Shown: positions 1 to 12,323, counted from the stretch's first letter. The stretch: DNA of 64,000 nt from Cryptomeria japonica (GCF_030272615.1 NC_081407.1:267794075-267858074); one strand, 5' to 3'. Numbers and translations are program-made. Notes: generated by a model from the sequence alone, not told the origin.

Positions 1-459
1 GGTTGCAGGAAATATTTTGAGTCTATGGGCATCTGTAGTATAGTCAAAACTCCTACAGAAAACATCAAACTCAAACAGAAATGTGTCTAGATCCTTTGTC
101 ACTAATCCATAGAATTTAGGGAGGGAAGATGCTGGAATGTTCTTGAGATTAGCATTATCATGCTGATCAGATATGGGGAACTCAAATGTTGGGTCTGGTG
201 GTGGTGGTGGATTATTTCCACCAGGAGGTGGGTTCCCTTGCATTGGACTTGTGGGGATTGTTACTATATGAAATTCTTTTTCTTGAAGTCCAAAGAGGAA
301 CTGAAGACTGCCTTCTGGGAATTCAGATTCAGGGTGGTTCAAATTCTCTAGGGTTTGGTAAAGTTTAGCAAAAGGATTTATATCTGGGGAATTATCTTCT
401 GCATGATTAGGATGACTGGGCAAAAATCTACCTCGAACATCTCTTCTTTGCCTATGCAT
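1..459 (-). CDS. Gag N-terminus of LTR retrotransposon, partial
   Basis: An open frame reads without a stop from an ATG at 459 down to the window edge (153 codons, 3' end missing). The product has a proline-rich stretch (PPPGGNNPPPPPDP) followed by LPKFYGL, DLDTFLFEFD and RLKIFPAT. These match the conserved start of the plant retrotransposon gag domain (the LPKF-G---DP--FL-EF and LKLFP-TL pattern). Gag is the capsid-like structural protein that packages element RNA in cytoplasmic particles. The ATG is followed by a basic MHRQRR start and lies about 100 bases downstream of the primer-binding site, as expected for a first gag codon. It is probably Ty3/Gypsy type, since the tRNA-Asp primer is typical of Athila and related lineages. 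No defect is visible in this part; the rest lies to the left of the window. Confidence 0.75.
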   Translation of the reverse strand, partial: MHRQRRDVRGRFLPSHPNHAEDNSPDINPFAKLYQTLENLNHPESEFPEGSLQFLFGLQEKEFHIVTIPTSPMQGNPPPGGNNPPPPPDPTFEFPISDQHDNANLKNIPASSLPKFYGLVTKDLDTFLFEFDVFCRSFDYTTDAHRLKIFPAT

Positions 460-560
460 GCAGATTCATGAAATTTTCAAACAATCAGGTGTGTCAAAAA
501 AATCAACTAACTGAAAAGTGAAAAGATAATAACCATAACAGGTTCTTAGTTTGACACCAT

Positions 561-577
561 CCCCGACAACGACGCCA
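561..577 (-). other. Primer-binding site for tRNA-Asp
   Basis: On the minus strand the sequence is TGGCGTCGTTGTCGGGG. The complement of the 3' end of plant tRNA-Asp is TGGCGCCGTTGCCGGGG, so there are two differences, both C to T. It sits between the gag leader and the LTR end, where minus-strand DNA synthesis is primed, and fixes the element's orientation: LTR to the right, internal region to the left. Confidence 0.8.
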
Positions 578-581
578 AAAA

Positions 582-1560
582 TGTTCACCCCAACAATAGG
601 AATAATAACTCTAATTGAAGTCTCAACTCGAAGTTTGGACATTCATTTGGTAAAGTCACTATTTCCACAGCTAGTGTTCATTTGATTGTCAACCCAAGGA
701 TGTAATTCTTGAAATGGGTCTGTACTATATATGCACTAAGTTCCTGCAATAACTATTCTGCATTACTGCAGCAACTAATACTATGTGGAAAAGGTAACAA
801 GAATGAAAATTATGGAAAGGCTACAGGAAAACTTATGCATAAACTCATAAAAGCAATATTGGAAAAATTCAATGCTGATATACAGAAGTTACTCTGTTCT
901 GGCTTGGCTGCAGGAACAGTCAGTGGATCTGTTTCCAGTGGCTATATGAATAGTCAACACAAGAATGTCTACTATGGCTAAGGAAAGAAAACTAATTTTA
1001 ATAAACACACAAGATCACTCACCAAGTGGGCCCCCTTGGATGAGTGATACCAGGCTTCCCGGAAACAACTCTTAATAGATCAGAATAACATAATTTTATT
1101 CATTCCTTTCTGAAAGTAATTACATAGTTTAATATGAAAATAAACTCAAGAATGCTTATCAAGAATCCTCTGCTCTATCCTTCTCCCTTCTGTCTAATCT
1201 ATGAGAAGAAGAAGAACTTATTATTAAAAAGAAATCAACTACAATAGACAACACAAATCACGCCGAGAAGAAGAGGCGGATGATTGATCGATAAAGGAGA
1301 TGAGTGGAGTTATGTTGCAGGAAATGTGGATCTAAACTGAACCACAATCATTACATGTTGTGACGGTATTTACAAATTCAATGCTCAGTAAAGTTAGACA
1401 TTGGTAGTGTCGCTTAATTTCTCCGCTTATATCGTCCCTTACGCTTGCTCATCTCTTCTACAGTTTGATCTTCAGTTATCTATTGCGTATCCTTCTCTTC
1501 ATCAAGCGCAATAGGAAAATGTCCACTGTAGCATCATTTATTACCTAGACTACAAAAGAA
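582..1560 (-). mobile_element. 5' LTR of the tRNA-Asp-primed retrotransposon (outer end uncertain)
   Basis: The LTR begins (plus-strand view) with TGTTCACCCC four bases beyond the primer site, as a plant LTR should. The second LTR is outside the window and I could not find an outer terminus with a target duplication, so the right end is only an estimate. No coding frame of note is present; the reading frame at 709-981 is not gene-like. A minus-strand TATATA near 723-731 could be a core promoter, but this is weak. Confidence 0.4.
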
Positions 1561-3118
1561 AAAACATGCAAGAACATACATACGCATTTTATTTAATCAA
1601 CACATCTATTAATTTCACATATGATATTGCCCTAAATAATCCGCATGGCAACAGGAACAAATCACATGACTACAGGAATAAATGGCATGGCTGCAGGAAT
1701 AAACTAGCAAAGATAAAACATGATTTAATAAGTTCAGGCTTAACATATGGAATACATATAGTCAACTTTCAATACATCACTACTACTATGCAAACCAAAA
1801 GTTGACAAAAACTCAAGAGTCGTAAGGATAAAAATATGACAAAGTCTCAACTCATCAGTCTCCTTTATAGTTTTTTTGGACAAAAGGTACAAGACTATAA
1901 TATTATTAATATACAAAAATAGGAGATACAACTGAGACATCGAAGCAAAATGGAGAGGAGAAAGACTAAAACCTCTCCAAAGTTCCAGTGACGAACGAAG
2001 GACCGCTGTGATAACGAAGCAAAATGGAGAGGAGGAAGACTATGCACAACCAAAAAATTATCCATAATTACAATGAGGAACAAAAGACCAGAAGGATCCC
2101 CATTTTACTAGGATTCTTACAAAACGATAATAAGAACTAACTAAGCTCTAGAGATGTATCACAAGAACATATACAAAACATGATTATGGTAGATAGAGTA
2201 GCCAAAAGATAGAGAGTCTCACACTCCATTAGAATATTCTTCAGACGAGGCAAGATCAATAGGCAATGGAAAGGAAGTAGAAAATTTGTGTGGGTCGATC
2301 TCTGCATGATCGATAAGTTCCTAGATTGCATCGAATTTTGATAGTGTTGAAGAAAATAGAGGCTCCCCAATGATGACCTAGTTTGAGTAAAGTCAAGAAT
2401 GAAAGGCGACAATAGAGTCAAACATTAAGCCATTGATAAATGAGATTAATAGTGATCTTTGAGTGAATTCTTCCACAATTTCATCTATGCTAAAGAAACC
2501 AATAATCTGAGTGTCCCCAACAAAAACATTGTAGGCTTCCAACATTGTTTGAAGCTCCTTCCAAGAAAATAAAGCAGTATGCACGAATGATCCAATGAGT
2601 AATTTGACAATCTTTGTTGACCAAGAGAGGTCCATCACCATTGTCCCAAATCTTGAAGCTACCTCCGAGGGGAGTGCCAACAAATTTTCTTACAACCATT
2701 CTTCATTGATGATAGTCCTCAATACCCACTCAATGTGGCTACATGGTAATGCAAAAGTTGACTACAAGAAGAAAGGGTTTCTTTGTGGATGAACTTCCAC
2801 AAACTCACCACTTAATTCAATTCTAAATGCCAAGAGAACTAAAAATGCAGAGCAAGACACACACACTGAAAATTTATTCTTGAAAGCCACATGTAGAAGA
2901 TTTGGAAAGATAACAAATCCAACATTGAGAATGTAGTTCTACAAGCACATGATTGAGGAGGAGATGAAAAACACTAGATGGCTAGAATTCATGGAGGCAT
3001 GAGTGACTATACATAGAGGAACTAGGGAGTGGCTAAAATGGGCCTGCAATGTTTGAAAAGGCAGATGGAAAGGGGTATAGAAAAAATTCCCAATAGAATA
3101 AATCTGCCGCACATGGTC
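1561..3118. other. Non-coding interval with short repeats
   Basis: No recognisable gene. Three degenerate units around 1644-1710 share a CATGGC-ACAGGAA-AAA pattern. CGAAGCAAAATGGAGAGGAG is present exactly at both 1941-1960 and 2015-2034. Minus-strand frames at 2137-2699 overlap in different phases and match nothing I know. The right part (about 2900-3118) may be 3' UTR of the LINE that ends here. Confidence 0.4.
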
Positions 3119-3482
3119 TGACACACATGGCCGCAAGATGATTAGAGAGGTGACAATGTACTTTGGAATGAAGATACCAATTGATATATGTGCATATTGA
3201 TATGAAAAGATTGCTTTGATATTGCTTCAAAGAACAAACCAAACAATTAGAAAATCAAGCCTAAAATTGGCATTTAGAATCCATGTCCTCTTTAATTTAT
3301 ACTGACACACATGGCTGCAAGATGATTAGAGAGGTGACAATGTACTTGGGAATGAAGATACCAACTAAGATATGTGCATATTGATATGAAAAGATTGCTT
3401 TGATACTTCAAAGAACAAACTAAACAATTAGAAAATCAAGCCTAAAATTGGCATTTAGAATCCATGTCCTCTTTAATTTTTA
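3119..3482 (-). repeat. 184-bp tandem duplication of the LINE 3' end
   Basis: Copy 1 is 3119-3302 and copy 2 is 3303-3482, starting TGACACACATGG and ending near CTCTTTAATTT. They differ by scattered substitutions and small indels. The right copy contains the end of the LINE ORF2 (stop at 3442-3444); the left copy repeats that end plus 3' UTR. Confidence 0.85.
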
Positions 3483-4612
3483 TTAGCAACTCTTGGTTTT
3501 GATGTAATTCATATTGAGAAAGGATTTTCTCACCATGTTGCATCAAACAACCCTGATTAGCCAGATGATCCACAACTTAGTTGGACTCTCTGTAAGAGTG
3601 ATTTACGTTGTAAATAACAATATGGAGCAAGTTAGATTTGGATTCTTGAATAATGTAATTGATCTTCCAGTTGAAAGTTTCTATACCTTTCAAGGCTAAA
3701 TTTGTGATCATAGAGTCACCCTCAATGATTAAATTTTTTGCCTTGATAGAAATAGTCAATCTGATACCTACCAATTATACCTGAGCTTTTGCTACATTAT
3801 TAGTGAAATTAGGAAGTCTGGCCACACCTGCTTTGGTAACTAAGCCCATATGGTTTCTAAGGACATATCCAATGCCTAGGGTCCTTGGGTTACCCTTCGA
3901 GGCACTATCGAAATTCATCTTGAAGTAGTTTTGTTGGGGGCCTTCCATCTACCTCTTTCTTGTTTATCATCTTAGGAGAATTGAACACCAGACTCCCTTT
4001 AAAAAGAAATGTTAAGGACTTCCATTCCTTCAAAAGATCACTGTCCCAGGAGGTGAACAAAGAAACTAGCTTCTTGATCCTTGTTGTGTAAACCTTCACT
4101 AATTTAAAATTTGAGATTTCTATTCTATTTACAACTATCTTCAAATCATTGCAATCCTTTCTAAAGATGCATCTATTCCTTTCCCACCAAATATTAAAAA
4201 ACAAGGATGGTTGGAGAAATGTTCTAGATGATCACAAAGAAAGCTTCAGAAAATAGACGAGGCCAAGAATAAAAAACTAGGGATAACTCTGAATCAGGAG
4301 GGGCTAACCATTTTAATTTTATTTGGAGCCATTTCCAGCAGTCCTAGGCGAATTTATAGTTTAGAAGCAAGTGATATTTTGTCTCCATAGCTTCCTTGCA
4401 GAGGATACAATTAAAGGGTTGGGCTATTGCCTAAATGAGAAATCCTATCACTAGTTAAAATTCCCCCTCTAAGAGCAAGCCAGGAAAAAGATCCTTCCTT
4501 TTGAAGACCAATCCCGGTCCAACAAAATGAGAATCTTCTTAATGGTTGCTCTACTGTATTTTTATCTAGGAACTTATAACCTTGCTTAACTGAGTAGGAT
4601 CCAAATTTGGAT
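3442..4612 (-). pseudogene. LINE A zf-RVT and RNase H domains, broken
   Basis: Resumes ORF2 after the insertion. FGSYSVKQGYKFL and FCWTGIGLQKEGSFSW precede the zf-RVT zinc motif CILCKEAMETKYHLL (4430-4350). NIWWERNRCIFRK lies at about 4200, then the RNase H domain: GASKGNPGT-like start with GIGYVLRNHMG (about 3890-3830), IEGDSM (about 3720) and VDHLANQG (about 3560), with stop at 3442-3444. RNase H would remove template RNA during second-strand synthesis. A stop lies just before VVDHLAN (ESN*), so the frame is broken. Confidence 0.8.
4608..4612. repeat. Target-site duplication TGGAT, left
   Basis: TGGAT directly left of the TGTAGTGCCCC terminus; identical to 8495-8499. Confidence 0.85.
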
Positions 4613-7600
4613 TGTAGTGCCCCCCTCCCCGATCTCTCCTTTGTGACTAGATGTGTAAGATATTTATGTGTTTGTTTGTGCTTTTGATACTTCTTGCGTC
4701 TTGTTTTATTATTTATCTTGATATTCTCTTTGACATTGGTAGATTAATTATGATTACTTTAATGATCTTGATTCTATGTTTTGGAATAATTTTGAAGTTA
4801 GGTTTATGTGTTATACCTCTTCCATGTTTACTACTTGTGAGGTGATATCAAGTGCTAACCCTAATTCTAGTGGTCTTGTTAGGTATGGATGATGGTTTAT
4901 GCTTATGAGACTTTTCTATGCCATGTTAAAGTTGATATATGCCATGTTAATGTTTATGTTGCAATGGATTTTGATTATGTTCCTTTATGAATAAGCAATG
5001 AATAGGTGATGCATATTGTTTTATGGATGATAACCCATGTTCTAAGGAATTTTGTTAGATATTGAGATGTGATTGATTATGTTAGTTGAAATGCATTGAG
5101 ATTGGATTCATGTATTGTGTGTGTGTTTCCGATTGTGGTGTGAGAGGATGATGTCTTATCACTCTCTTAGGAGAGACATATGATGTCACGATTTCCCTTC
5201 ACTGATGTGTGTGTACAAGTTGCATATGTTATATTCGTATATGTGTATATATGTGATGCAATGTTACAGGTACGAGGCATCGAATTCACTTGGTTGCATA
5301 GGTCAAAGTGTGCCTAAATAATCCTGATAGTGGTTGTGGGAGATAGCATATTGGCCCAACCTATAAAATTTTCTCTATAGAAGGGCCTTGTCATGTGGTT
5401 ACCTAATTGGAATTCCATTAAGGCAATATCCGATAACCCTAGTTATGTTTGTATGTGGGTGTGCAATTGATTATTTATCTTTGTCATTTGTATAAATTAT
5501 TGTTTATAAATATTAATTATATGGTTTGTATTTTATTAATAAGTGTATATACTATATTTATGAGTATAATATATTGTTTTCCTTTTTATTAATGTTTAAG
5601 GATGCATATATTATTGTGGCTATTTTTATGGAGGTGAATTTATATTAGCAATTTTATTTTTTATGTTTAAATTTGTCACCCAATTTAAACTTTGGATTAG
5701 TGTTTTATTTTTTAATATCTCTTGAGTTTTGATTGGTTGTGTGGCAGTTAAGGTTTATTAATTTTAATTAATGAGAGTTGGTTTTTCCTATGAATTGGCT
5801 GAGAGGGAATTATTATTCTTTGCTTTTTTTTTGTGGGGGGGTGGCGAAGAGCATGGTGGTTGAAGTATTTTTGGATAGAAAATGTTTGGGGAATATTGGC
5901 TACTCATGAATGGTGGTTTTTCTGGAAATTGAGAGGCTTCAATTGTAGTGTGTAAAGAGGGAGTTTTGTTGGAATTTTCTTTCCTTTATTCCTATGCAAT
6001 TGAAAGGGGTTTTTGTGGGAGATTACTTGAGATTATTGAAGGAGGTATTGTTGGTTCTTAGATGTTGCATGTTGTGTCTTGGTGATGGTTGTATTGTTCT
6101 GATTGAGAATGTCTTTCATCTGGGCTTCTTCTCTCATTAAAACTCTTTCAGTTTGTGTTGTCTCCGCGGGACCCGGGGTAGGGTTTTGAGACCCAAATAT
6201 AGGAGAATGATTATGTTCTTTTTTTGAAAAGAAAAAAATATTGTTTTCAAATGTTTTGTTGTTACTTGAATTTATCTTAATTTTTGGGCAAGTATTGGGT
6301 AAGAGGGCTTTGAATGCATTCCCATTCCTTGGGTTTTAGAGGTTGTTTTTTAAGAAATCTTTGTGTTGTTTTAGTGATCTTCAAGTATAGTTGTTTTAAT
6401 TTCTTGTTGAGTAGAATTTTGTTGATATGTTTAAGAATTATTCTGCTCTTATTATGGTTATAATATTATTTATATACTGTTATTCACATTTTTTATTCAA
6501 ACAAAATCAATTTGTGATGATTTGGGTGAATCGGGTAGTGTAGTTTTATCACAGTTTTGTGGGCTTGGTAGAGATTTTGGAAATAATATATATATTTTTT
6601 TGTTAAATATCAGAAAATATATTTCCATGATGTCTTACAAGATTACATTTAATTTGGCATTCCTTTGTACAAGTCTAGTTGATCAGTTTTGTTGTTTTCG
6701 ATTGGTTTAGCAAGATGAATCCATTTTTAGATTTGAAATGAATCATTAATATATTTTTTGAGGGAATATTAGGATCTGAAATAAATCCTTAATAATTTTG
6801 GGTAAATTTCAGTTTGAGTCTCGAACTTGTTGTTTGACTCTATTCATCAGTTTGGGCTCCTCTCGGGGGCTCCATAGGCTGGGTATGAAGTTTATGCTCT
6901 GTTTTTTAGTCAAATTTGGCTCAAATTATCTGAAGTGCATTGATTTGTGTATGTATGTGGTCTCTTTATTATCTTATGGTGTTATCTCTATGTATTCCTA
7001 TGTTTGTTTGAGCCCTATGTGCTCCTATGTTGAGATATTGATTATAATGTCGTATGGATGCAATGATGTTCAAATCTTTGTTATGAGACTTAATGGAATC
7101 ATATTATATTTGTTCATTTAATGATGTTTCATGTTTTATCTTATACTTTGATTTGGTATTAAGTAGGCATAGTGTCATAAGGTAGAGTGGCTCTCCAAGG
7201 GGGGCAATATCCTAAGTGATTGTCAGGACAATCCATTAGGAGAGTTGTTCTAATAAGTGACAACCTTAGTTAATAAACATAGGGGATTTGAGTAGTATTA
7301 CACATTAAACATGATAATAGTGATGCCCCACTCATGGCCTCGAGTGCTTGTTTAGGCTCAGGATGAGATTGGGAAGACTTGGAATGGCAAAATCCTGAAA
7401 GGTATGTTGGCTCCACATGACTCTTATGTGAGGGCTAGGGGTTGGGAGAGACTACCAAAACAACCCATGATGGGGGTCAAGGTCTATGGAGACCTACCAA
7501 GACAACCCATAACAAACTATGCGATGATAATCTCCCCTTGTGTGCACTAGTGTCCTACTCTTGTGTTCTAATTTGTAAGTCCTCTGGAGTTGTCATGTGG

Positions 7601-8494
7601 AGTTGTATTGTGGATTTATCTTTGTTATGTTGATCATTTTTATGTTCCTTGTTTGTTGTTCTTATCCTATGGTTTTAGGTAGTGATCTTGTTTACCTTTA
7701 TCCCTTTCTTGTGTGAATGTGGGCCATATGTCTATCTCCTAGCATGGGGGGTGGTCCTCAGGGTCCACATGGTCGGGTGGTAGTTGCATACTTCCATTGA
7801 GTGTTTTGGACATGTTCATTGCATGGATTGGCTTTACTTCTCTCTCAAGTGGCTTCTCTTGGATATAGTTTACTTTGTAGATTAGAGGTAGATTCATACA
7901 TTCTTATATTATTGTTTTGTTATATATCAAATGTAACTGCAACTGTAATTGAGACATGCCTACAAAGTGGATGATGTAAACAATAATGTAATTATGATGT
8001 TATTTAAGTAAAGTGAGGATAGGATTCATGATGGCTAGTTGTAATGATTTTAGTATACATGTATGGACAAATTAAGTGAGTTATTTATTATTCAAGGTTT
8101 CATAGGAACATTTGGATTTGGGTACTAAAATGAACCTAGACTTAAGGTTAAATGAATGCATTTAGTCTCTTATCATTATGTAATCAAATGGGAATGAATC
8201 TTTTGGGATGTGTTAACTTTTCTCATTAACACTCATCTCATAACGTATGGTTAATTGGTAATTATGTTAGATATAGTTCCTTTCATGTTTTTGTGAGTTG
8301 TTTAGTAACAACATTAAGGAACCTTAGAGGATGGTTTGATTTTTATTTCATTCCGCTTGTGCATTTGATTTTATTAAGTTATCTCTTATTGAGCATTGCA
8401 TTAGGATTCTCTTTAAGATGTTTAAAAATATATTTCTCTTCTTAGTTGAGTTAGTTAGGTTAGATCCTCTAGGGTTCCTTGGTGGGGCATTACA
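4613..8494. mobile_element. 3882-bp LTR-bounded insertion, probably a giant solo LTR
   Basis: The termini are TGTAGTGCCCC at the left and GGGGCATTACA at the right, inverted repeats of the TG...CA type found at LTR ends. The 5 bases outside both ends are TGGAT, a perfect target-site duplication, the mark of LTR-retrotransposon integrase. I found no second internal LTR copy, no primer-binding site, no polypurine tract and no coding domain; short frames such as 4651-4845 and 6798-7121 look incidental. That suggests a solo LTR left by recombination, unusually long at 3.9 kb. A non-autonomous element with diverged LTRs is the alternative. Orientation is undetermined, although the minus-strand start TGTAATGCCCCACC looks more like a typical LTR start. 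Confidence 0.75.
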
Positions 8495-8499
8495 TGGAT
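8495..8499. repeat. Target-site duplication TGGAT, right
   Basis: TGGAT directly right of the GGGGCATTACA terminus; identical to 4608-4612. Both copies lie within the LINE coding frame. Confidence 0.85.
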
Positions 8500-10769
8500 G
8501 GTAGTTGGATGAGATTATTTGGCACATTTTTAAAGTAGATCATTCTCTTTTTGAGTACTTGATATAGAGTTCGTTGTTGATGAAAAGGTGTTGGCACATT
8601 GTATAAATCTCTACATATGCTTGTGCACATCCCATTACATAAAGATGTTTGAAAGTAGTCGCTCACTTTATTACCCCATGAGGATTTTAGAACTAGTTTA
8701 ATGTCTTCTAGACCTTCTATAGAATCTAGTGGGGGAATCCATTCCATGAGACCTCCCAAAAGTGAGCCAATTCACCATCATGTATTAACCATGTTAACTT
8801 TGGAAGAAACAACTCCATGCACTTCAATAAGAAGTTTCACATCTGAGATCCCTTGGGGGTGTTAAAAGTTGTGAAAATTCTTTCTGGATCTTCTGAGTCT
8901 AAATACTTAGTTTTGACGATAGATTCCTACAATGAGTTATTACTAGAATAGAGTTTCCATACTAACTTCACTCTCAAGGCTTGATTTCTGATATCTAGAT
9001 TAGGAATACTAGCTCCTCCAATATGTTTTGAAGAGAAAACTTTGTTCCAAGCTAGAAGGTGGATTTTTTTTGAGGTTTCTTATTTACTTTTCAAAGGAAA
9101 TTCTTCATAATTAATTCCAAATTTGCTTTTAATTGTTTTGGGATTGGTAGAACTGACATAATATAGTTGGGAATTGTTGCCAACACTAATTTACTCATGA
9201 GGATCCTACCTGCTAAGGAAAGCCAAGTGTTTTTCCACGAAGAAATTTTGTTTTTGATTGATACTAAGATGTTGGACCAAAAACAACCTTTATTAGGCCC
9301 TAAAAATAAGGGAGTTCCTAAGTTTTTGCATGGGAGATGGGCCTATTTAAAGACCAAAAGTTGATTTGCGAGTAAGGGAGAGAAGTTGAGAAAGAAAACT
9401 TTTGATTTGGAAGCATTGATCTTTTGTCCTGATACTTGACAATACAGGTCTAAGGTATTCTTGATATTCTTAGCCTCTTTTAATAAGGATCCCCAAATAA
9501 GATAGTGTCATTAGCAAATAAGATGTGGGAGGCAACAATTTGTGTTTGAGGAATAAGAATCCCCTTCCAAACATTTGTTTGTCGATGTGTTATGATCATT
9601 TTTCTTAAGGCCTCTACCAGAATGATGAAAAGGGATGGAGAAAGGGGATCTCCTTGTTTGACTCCTTGAGACGAAGAGAAAAATCTGAAAGGGAACCCAT
9701 TAACAAGAAGAGAAAAAATTTCCCCCGAGATGCATGATATTATCTATTTGCAAGAGAAACCAAATTTGAGGAGTATCTAATGAAGTGCTAATTCACTTTG
9801 TGGTAGGCTTGTATCATATCTAATCTAATGATCATGGCTTCCATTTTATGAGAAGCTATTGAGTGAATGATTTCATGGGCTTAAAGCACCTTCAGTTGTT
9901 TCTTTTCTTGGAACAAACCCACTTTGTTGATGAGAGATGATCTTGGGGATTAAGTTAGCCAACCTGACTGAGATTTATTTTGTGACTACTTTGTAAATAG
10001 TGTTACAAAGAGCTATCGACCTAAAATCAACAAATGAAGAGTGGGTGTTCATTTTGGGAATCAGAGCAATGTGTGTGGTGTTGAATTGTTTCAACATGCT
10101 TCCATTTTTTCTAGATTCTTCCACGACCCTCCATACATGATTACCTAAAAAACCCCAACTTTTTTGAAAGAAGAGTGTAGTAAATCCACCAGGGCCTAAT
10201 GCCTTATCCAAATGCATATAGAAGACCACTTGTTTGATTTTATCTAGAGCTAATGGTTTCAATAGTTCAATGTTGTCTAGATCAAAAATCATAAGTGGAA
10301 TATGTTGAAGGACAGCTTAAGATTTAAGGGTAGTATCATTATCCCTAATTGTGTGACCACAAATAAAGAAGAGAGAAAAGAGATAGTCTCACATTGAATT
10401 CCATTCTTCTCTATAAGGGTATCACTTGATGGATTTTTAATTTGGGATATCAAGTTCCTAGCTCTCTTCATTTTTGTTGATGAATGGAAGAACTTTGTAT
10501 CTATGTCTCCCTCTTGAAGCCACAATTCCCGTGACTTTTACTTCCAATATATCTCTTCTCTCTTGAGAATCTGTTCGAGTTGATGATTAAGATGAGTTTG
10601 CAAATTATATGACTGATTAGTGATTCTCCTTTGGATGATCTCCTTATTGATTTCCTTAATTTTCAATTCAAATTCATATTTTTGGGTGAAAATGTTTTTG
10701 AAAGTTGAAAGGTTCCACTGCTTGATTTGAGATTTGAGCCATTGAAGTTTCTTGCAGAATTGATACATT
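8500..10769 (-). pseudogene. LINE A reverse transcriptase domain, broken
   Basis: Linker frames (10768-10538, 10525-10289) lead into the RT fingers and palm. At 10292-9975 are VVFYMHLDKALGPGGFT (the KAPGPDGF motif, degraded), HIALIPK and FRSIALCNTIYK. At about 9900-9810 are the SGFVPRKE and RLDMIQAYHKV catalytic-Asp motifs. At about 9670-9600 is VKQGDPLSPSLF. At about 9530-9480 is FANDTILFGD, where the usual catalytic FADD box has Asn for the first Asp. The thumb region follows (HLLAWNKVF, GGASIPNL) down to 8495, where the LTR element interrupts it. Multiple stops and frameshifts make it a relic. Confidence 0.8.
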
Positions 10770-11591
10770 TTGGAACCTTGAAAAAAGGGTGAGATTCTCT
10801 ACCATTCTTGGCGTTGTGGCAAGGAGACATCTCGAAACTACATTTGTTTGAATTTGAAAAAACTTGTTGATTTTTGAAACAAGGGAGCAAGGGGAATATC
10901 CACTTGGAGTGCAAAATGGTTTGAACTAGTTAGAGGAAGGACTAAAGCCGAGGTGATGCCAAACAATGAATTCCATGTTGGATTTACAAAGAACCTATCA
11001 AACATTTCGGCAATATGGAGAAAGCCCTTTCTCCTATTTGTCCAAGTTATGTTCCCATTTGGAGGAATACAATCTTTCAAACTATTATTATTGACAAAGT
11101 CATTAAAGTCTTGCATCACTGATTTCAGTGGCGGAATGATGCCCCCCACCTTGTCCCTAAGAGAGATAAAAACATTAAAATCACCTCCAATAATGAAAGG
11201 AATGTCTAGATAATTGGCCAATAAAACTATAAGGAATCCCAGAGGTATTTTTTCCCCATAGTTGAAAAAGGCCCATATATTGAAATCAGATGGAAGAACA
11301 TATTGGACAAAGAAATTTGAACTTGAATGAAATTGGCTTTTACTGAAACAATAGAAACTTGCACACTTTTATCCCTCCACAAAATGACAAGCCCCTGGAA
11401 GCTCCCAAAGATTGTGAGGCTACATATTTCTAGAGTTTCCAAGAGTTAAAACGTTGCATCTAAGAGACTTCTAAGAATTTTGTCTCCTAAATCAAAACAA
11501 CATCTGCCCCACATCCCTCAATCTGGTATTTTATGAGGCATCTTTTGTTAAAGGCATTTAAACCCCTAGCATGCCATGCTACAATTTTCAT
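10770..11591 (-). pseudogene. LINE A endonuclease domain (EEP type), broken
   Basis: Begins at ATG 11591 with MKIVAWHARGLNAFNKR, the standard start of plant LINE ORF2 (usual form WNxRGLN). Next come a stop in place of the Q of the usual QETK motif, the piece VILWRDKS, then ISIYGP, then IIGGDFNV (the GGDFN metal-binding motif), NNSLKDCIPPNG, ITWTNRR, MFDRFF and the SSNHFAL remnant of the SDH-P motif. This domain nicks the target so that its 3' end primes reverse transcription. Several frames are needed to read it (11442-11227, 11221-10838), so it is inactive. Confidence 0.8.
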
Positions 11592-12323
11592 AGTTGCCTC
11601 GGAGAGGAACTTGCTCTCCTCAGGGTTCATTTACTATCCAAAGTAGACTAGATACTTGCCTTGATTTCCTCTTTGGTTTTCCTAGCTAATCTCTTTTTCT
11701 TTGGCGGTCTACCAACTTTCCCTTTTGGTTTCTAAATAGCCATCTCCTTTTTGGATCTAGTTTGGCATATTGAGCATTGTTTTGGGGAATCATCCTATGG
11801 ATGCTCCATCTCGCAGGTCAGAAATCTGATGTTGTAGCGAAGCCTCTAGAAAGGTTATTTTGAAACTTCCTCCCTTATCCCCTCTACCTATATCAGGAGG
11901 AATTGGTCTGGTTTCATCTACTATCGATTGTTTTGGTCGTTTCCTTGTCCAAACTTTTAGGGTTTCCTATTTTTGATGAACAGGGACTTGCCGAGATTTC
12001 TGAAAATTGACTTTGTGCTGATTAGACCAATCATTACCAAAGGTGTTATTTGGTTTGTAGGTCCCTCCATGAGAATATTTCCTCTGATGATGAGGCTTAT
12101 GGTAAATCGGAATGCAATTAGGTCTAGGATAAAAAATTGGAGCCTGCAAGGGAATAATGTTTGGGAAAGTGATGCAGTTATCCCAAAGTGGTTTCTAGAC
12201 TGCTACCAAAGCCTGTAAGGGTATATTGTTTGGGGAAGTGATGTGGTTTCCTAAATGCCTGTGAGAAGCTCCTATCCTACGAGAACCCCCTATCTCCAAA
12301 CCGCCAATCTTTGATCCCGCCAT
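11592..12323 (-). pseudogene. LINE A ORF1 remnant
   Basis: A possible start ATG at 12323 gives MAGSKIGGLEIGGSRR, but the frame is soon broken by stops. Further readable pieces follow: a His/Asn/Pro-rich stretch (NQHKVNFQKSRQVPVHQK) and PPDIGRGDKGGSFK, then a basic region. It ends immediately before the endonuclease start at 11591. LINE ORF1 is an RNA-binding chaperone; here only about 730 bases remain, shorter than usual (1.2-1.6 kb), and I do not see a DUF4283 domain or CCHC knuckle. The assignment rests on position, not on domain homology. Confidence 0.5.

Larger units (their letters stand above)
3119..12323 (-). mobile_element. LINE A: decayed L1-type non-LTR retrotransposon, split by an LTR element
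   Basis: In transcription order (12323 down) there are an ORF1 remnant, an apurinic-type endonuclease, reverse transcriptase, a zinc-knuckle zf-RVT region and RNase H. This is the arrangement of plant L1-clade elements that carry RNase H. All parts are on one strand and in one order, but contain stops and frameshifts. The 3882-bp element at 4613-8494 interrupts it between the RT and zf-RVT parts. Without that insert and one TSD copy, the reading phase is continuous across the junction (...NLIQLPS then KFGSYSVKQ...). The LINE part of ORF2 is about 4.26 kb, normal for plant L1 ORF2. The true 3' end and poly(A) are not clear. Confidence 0.85.
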
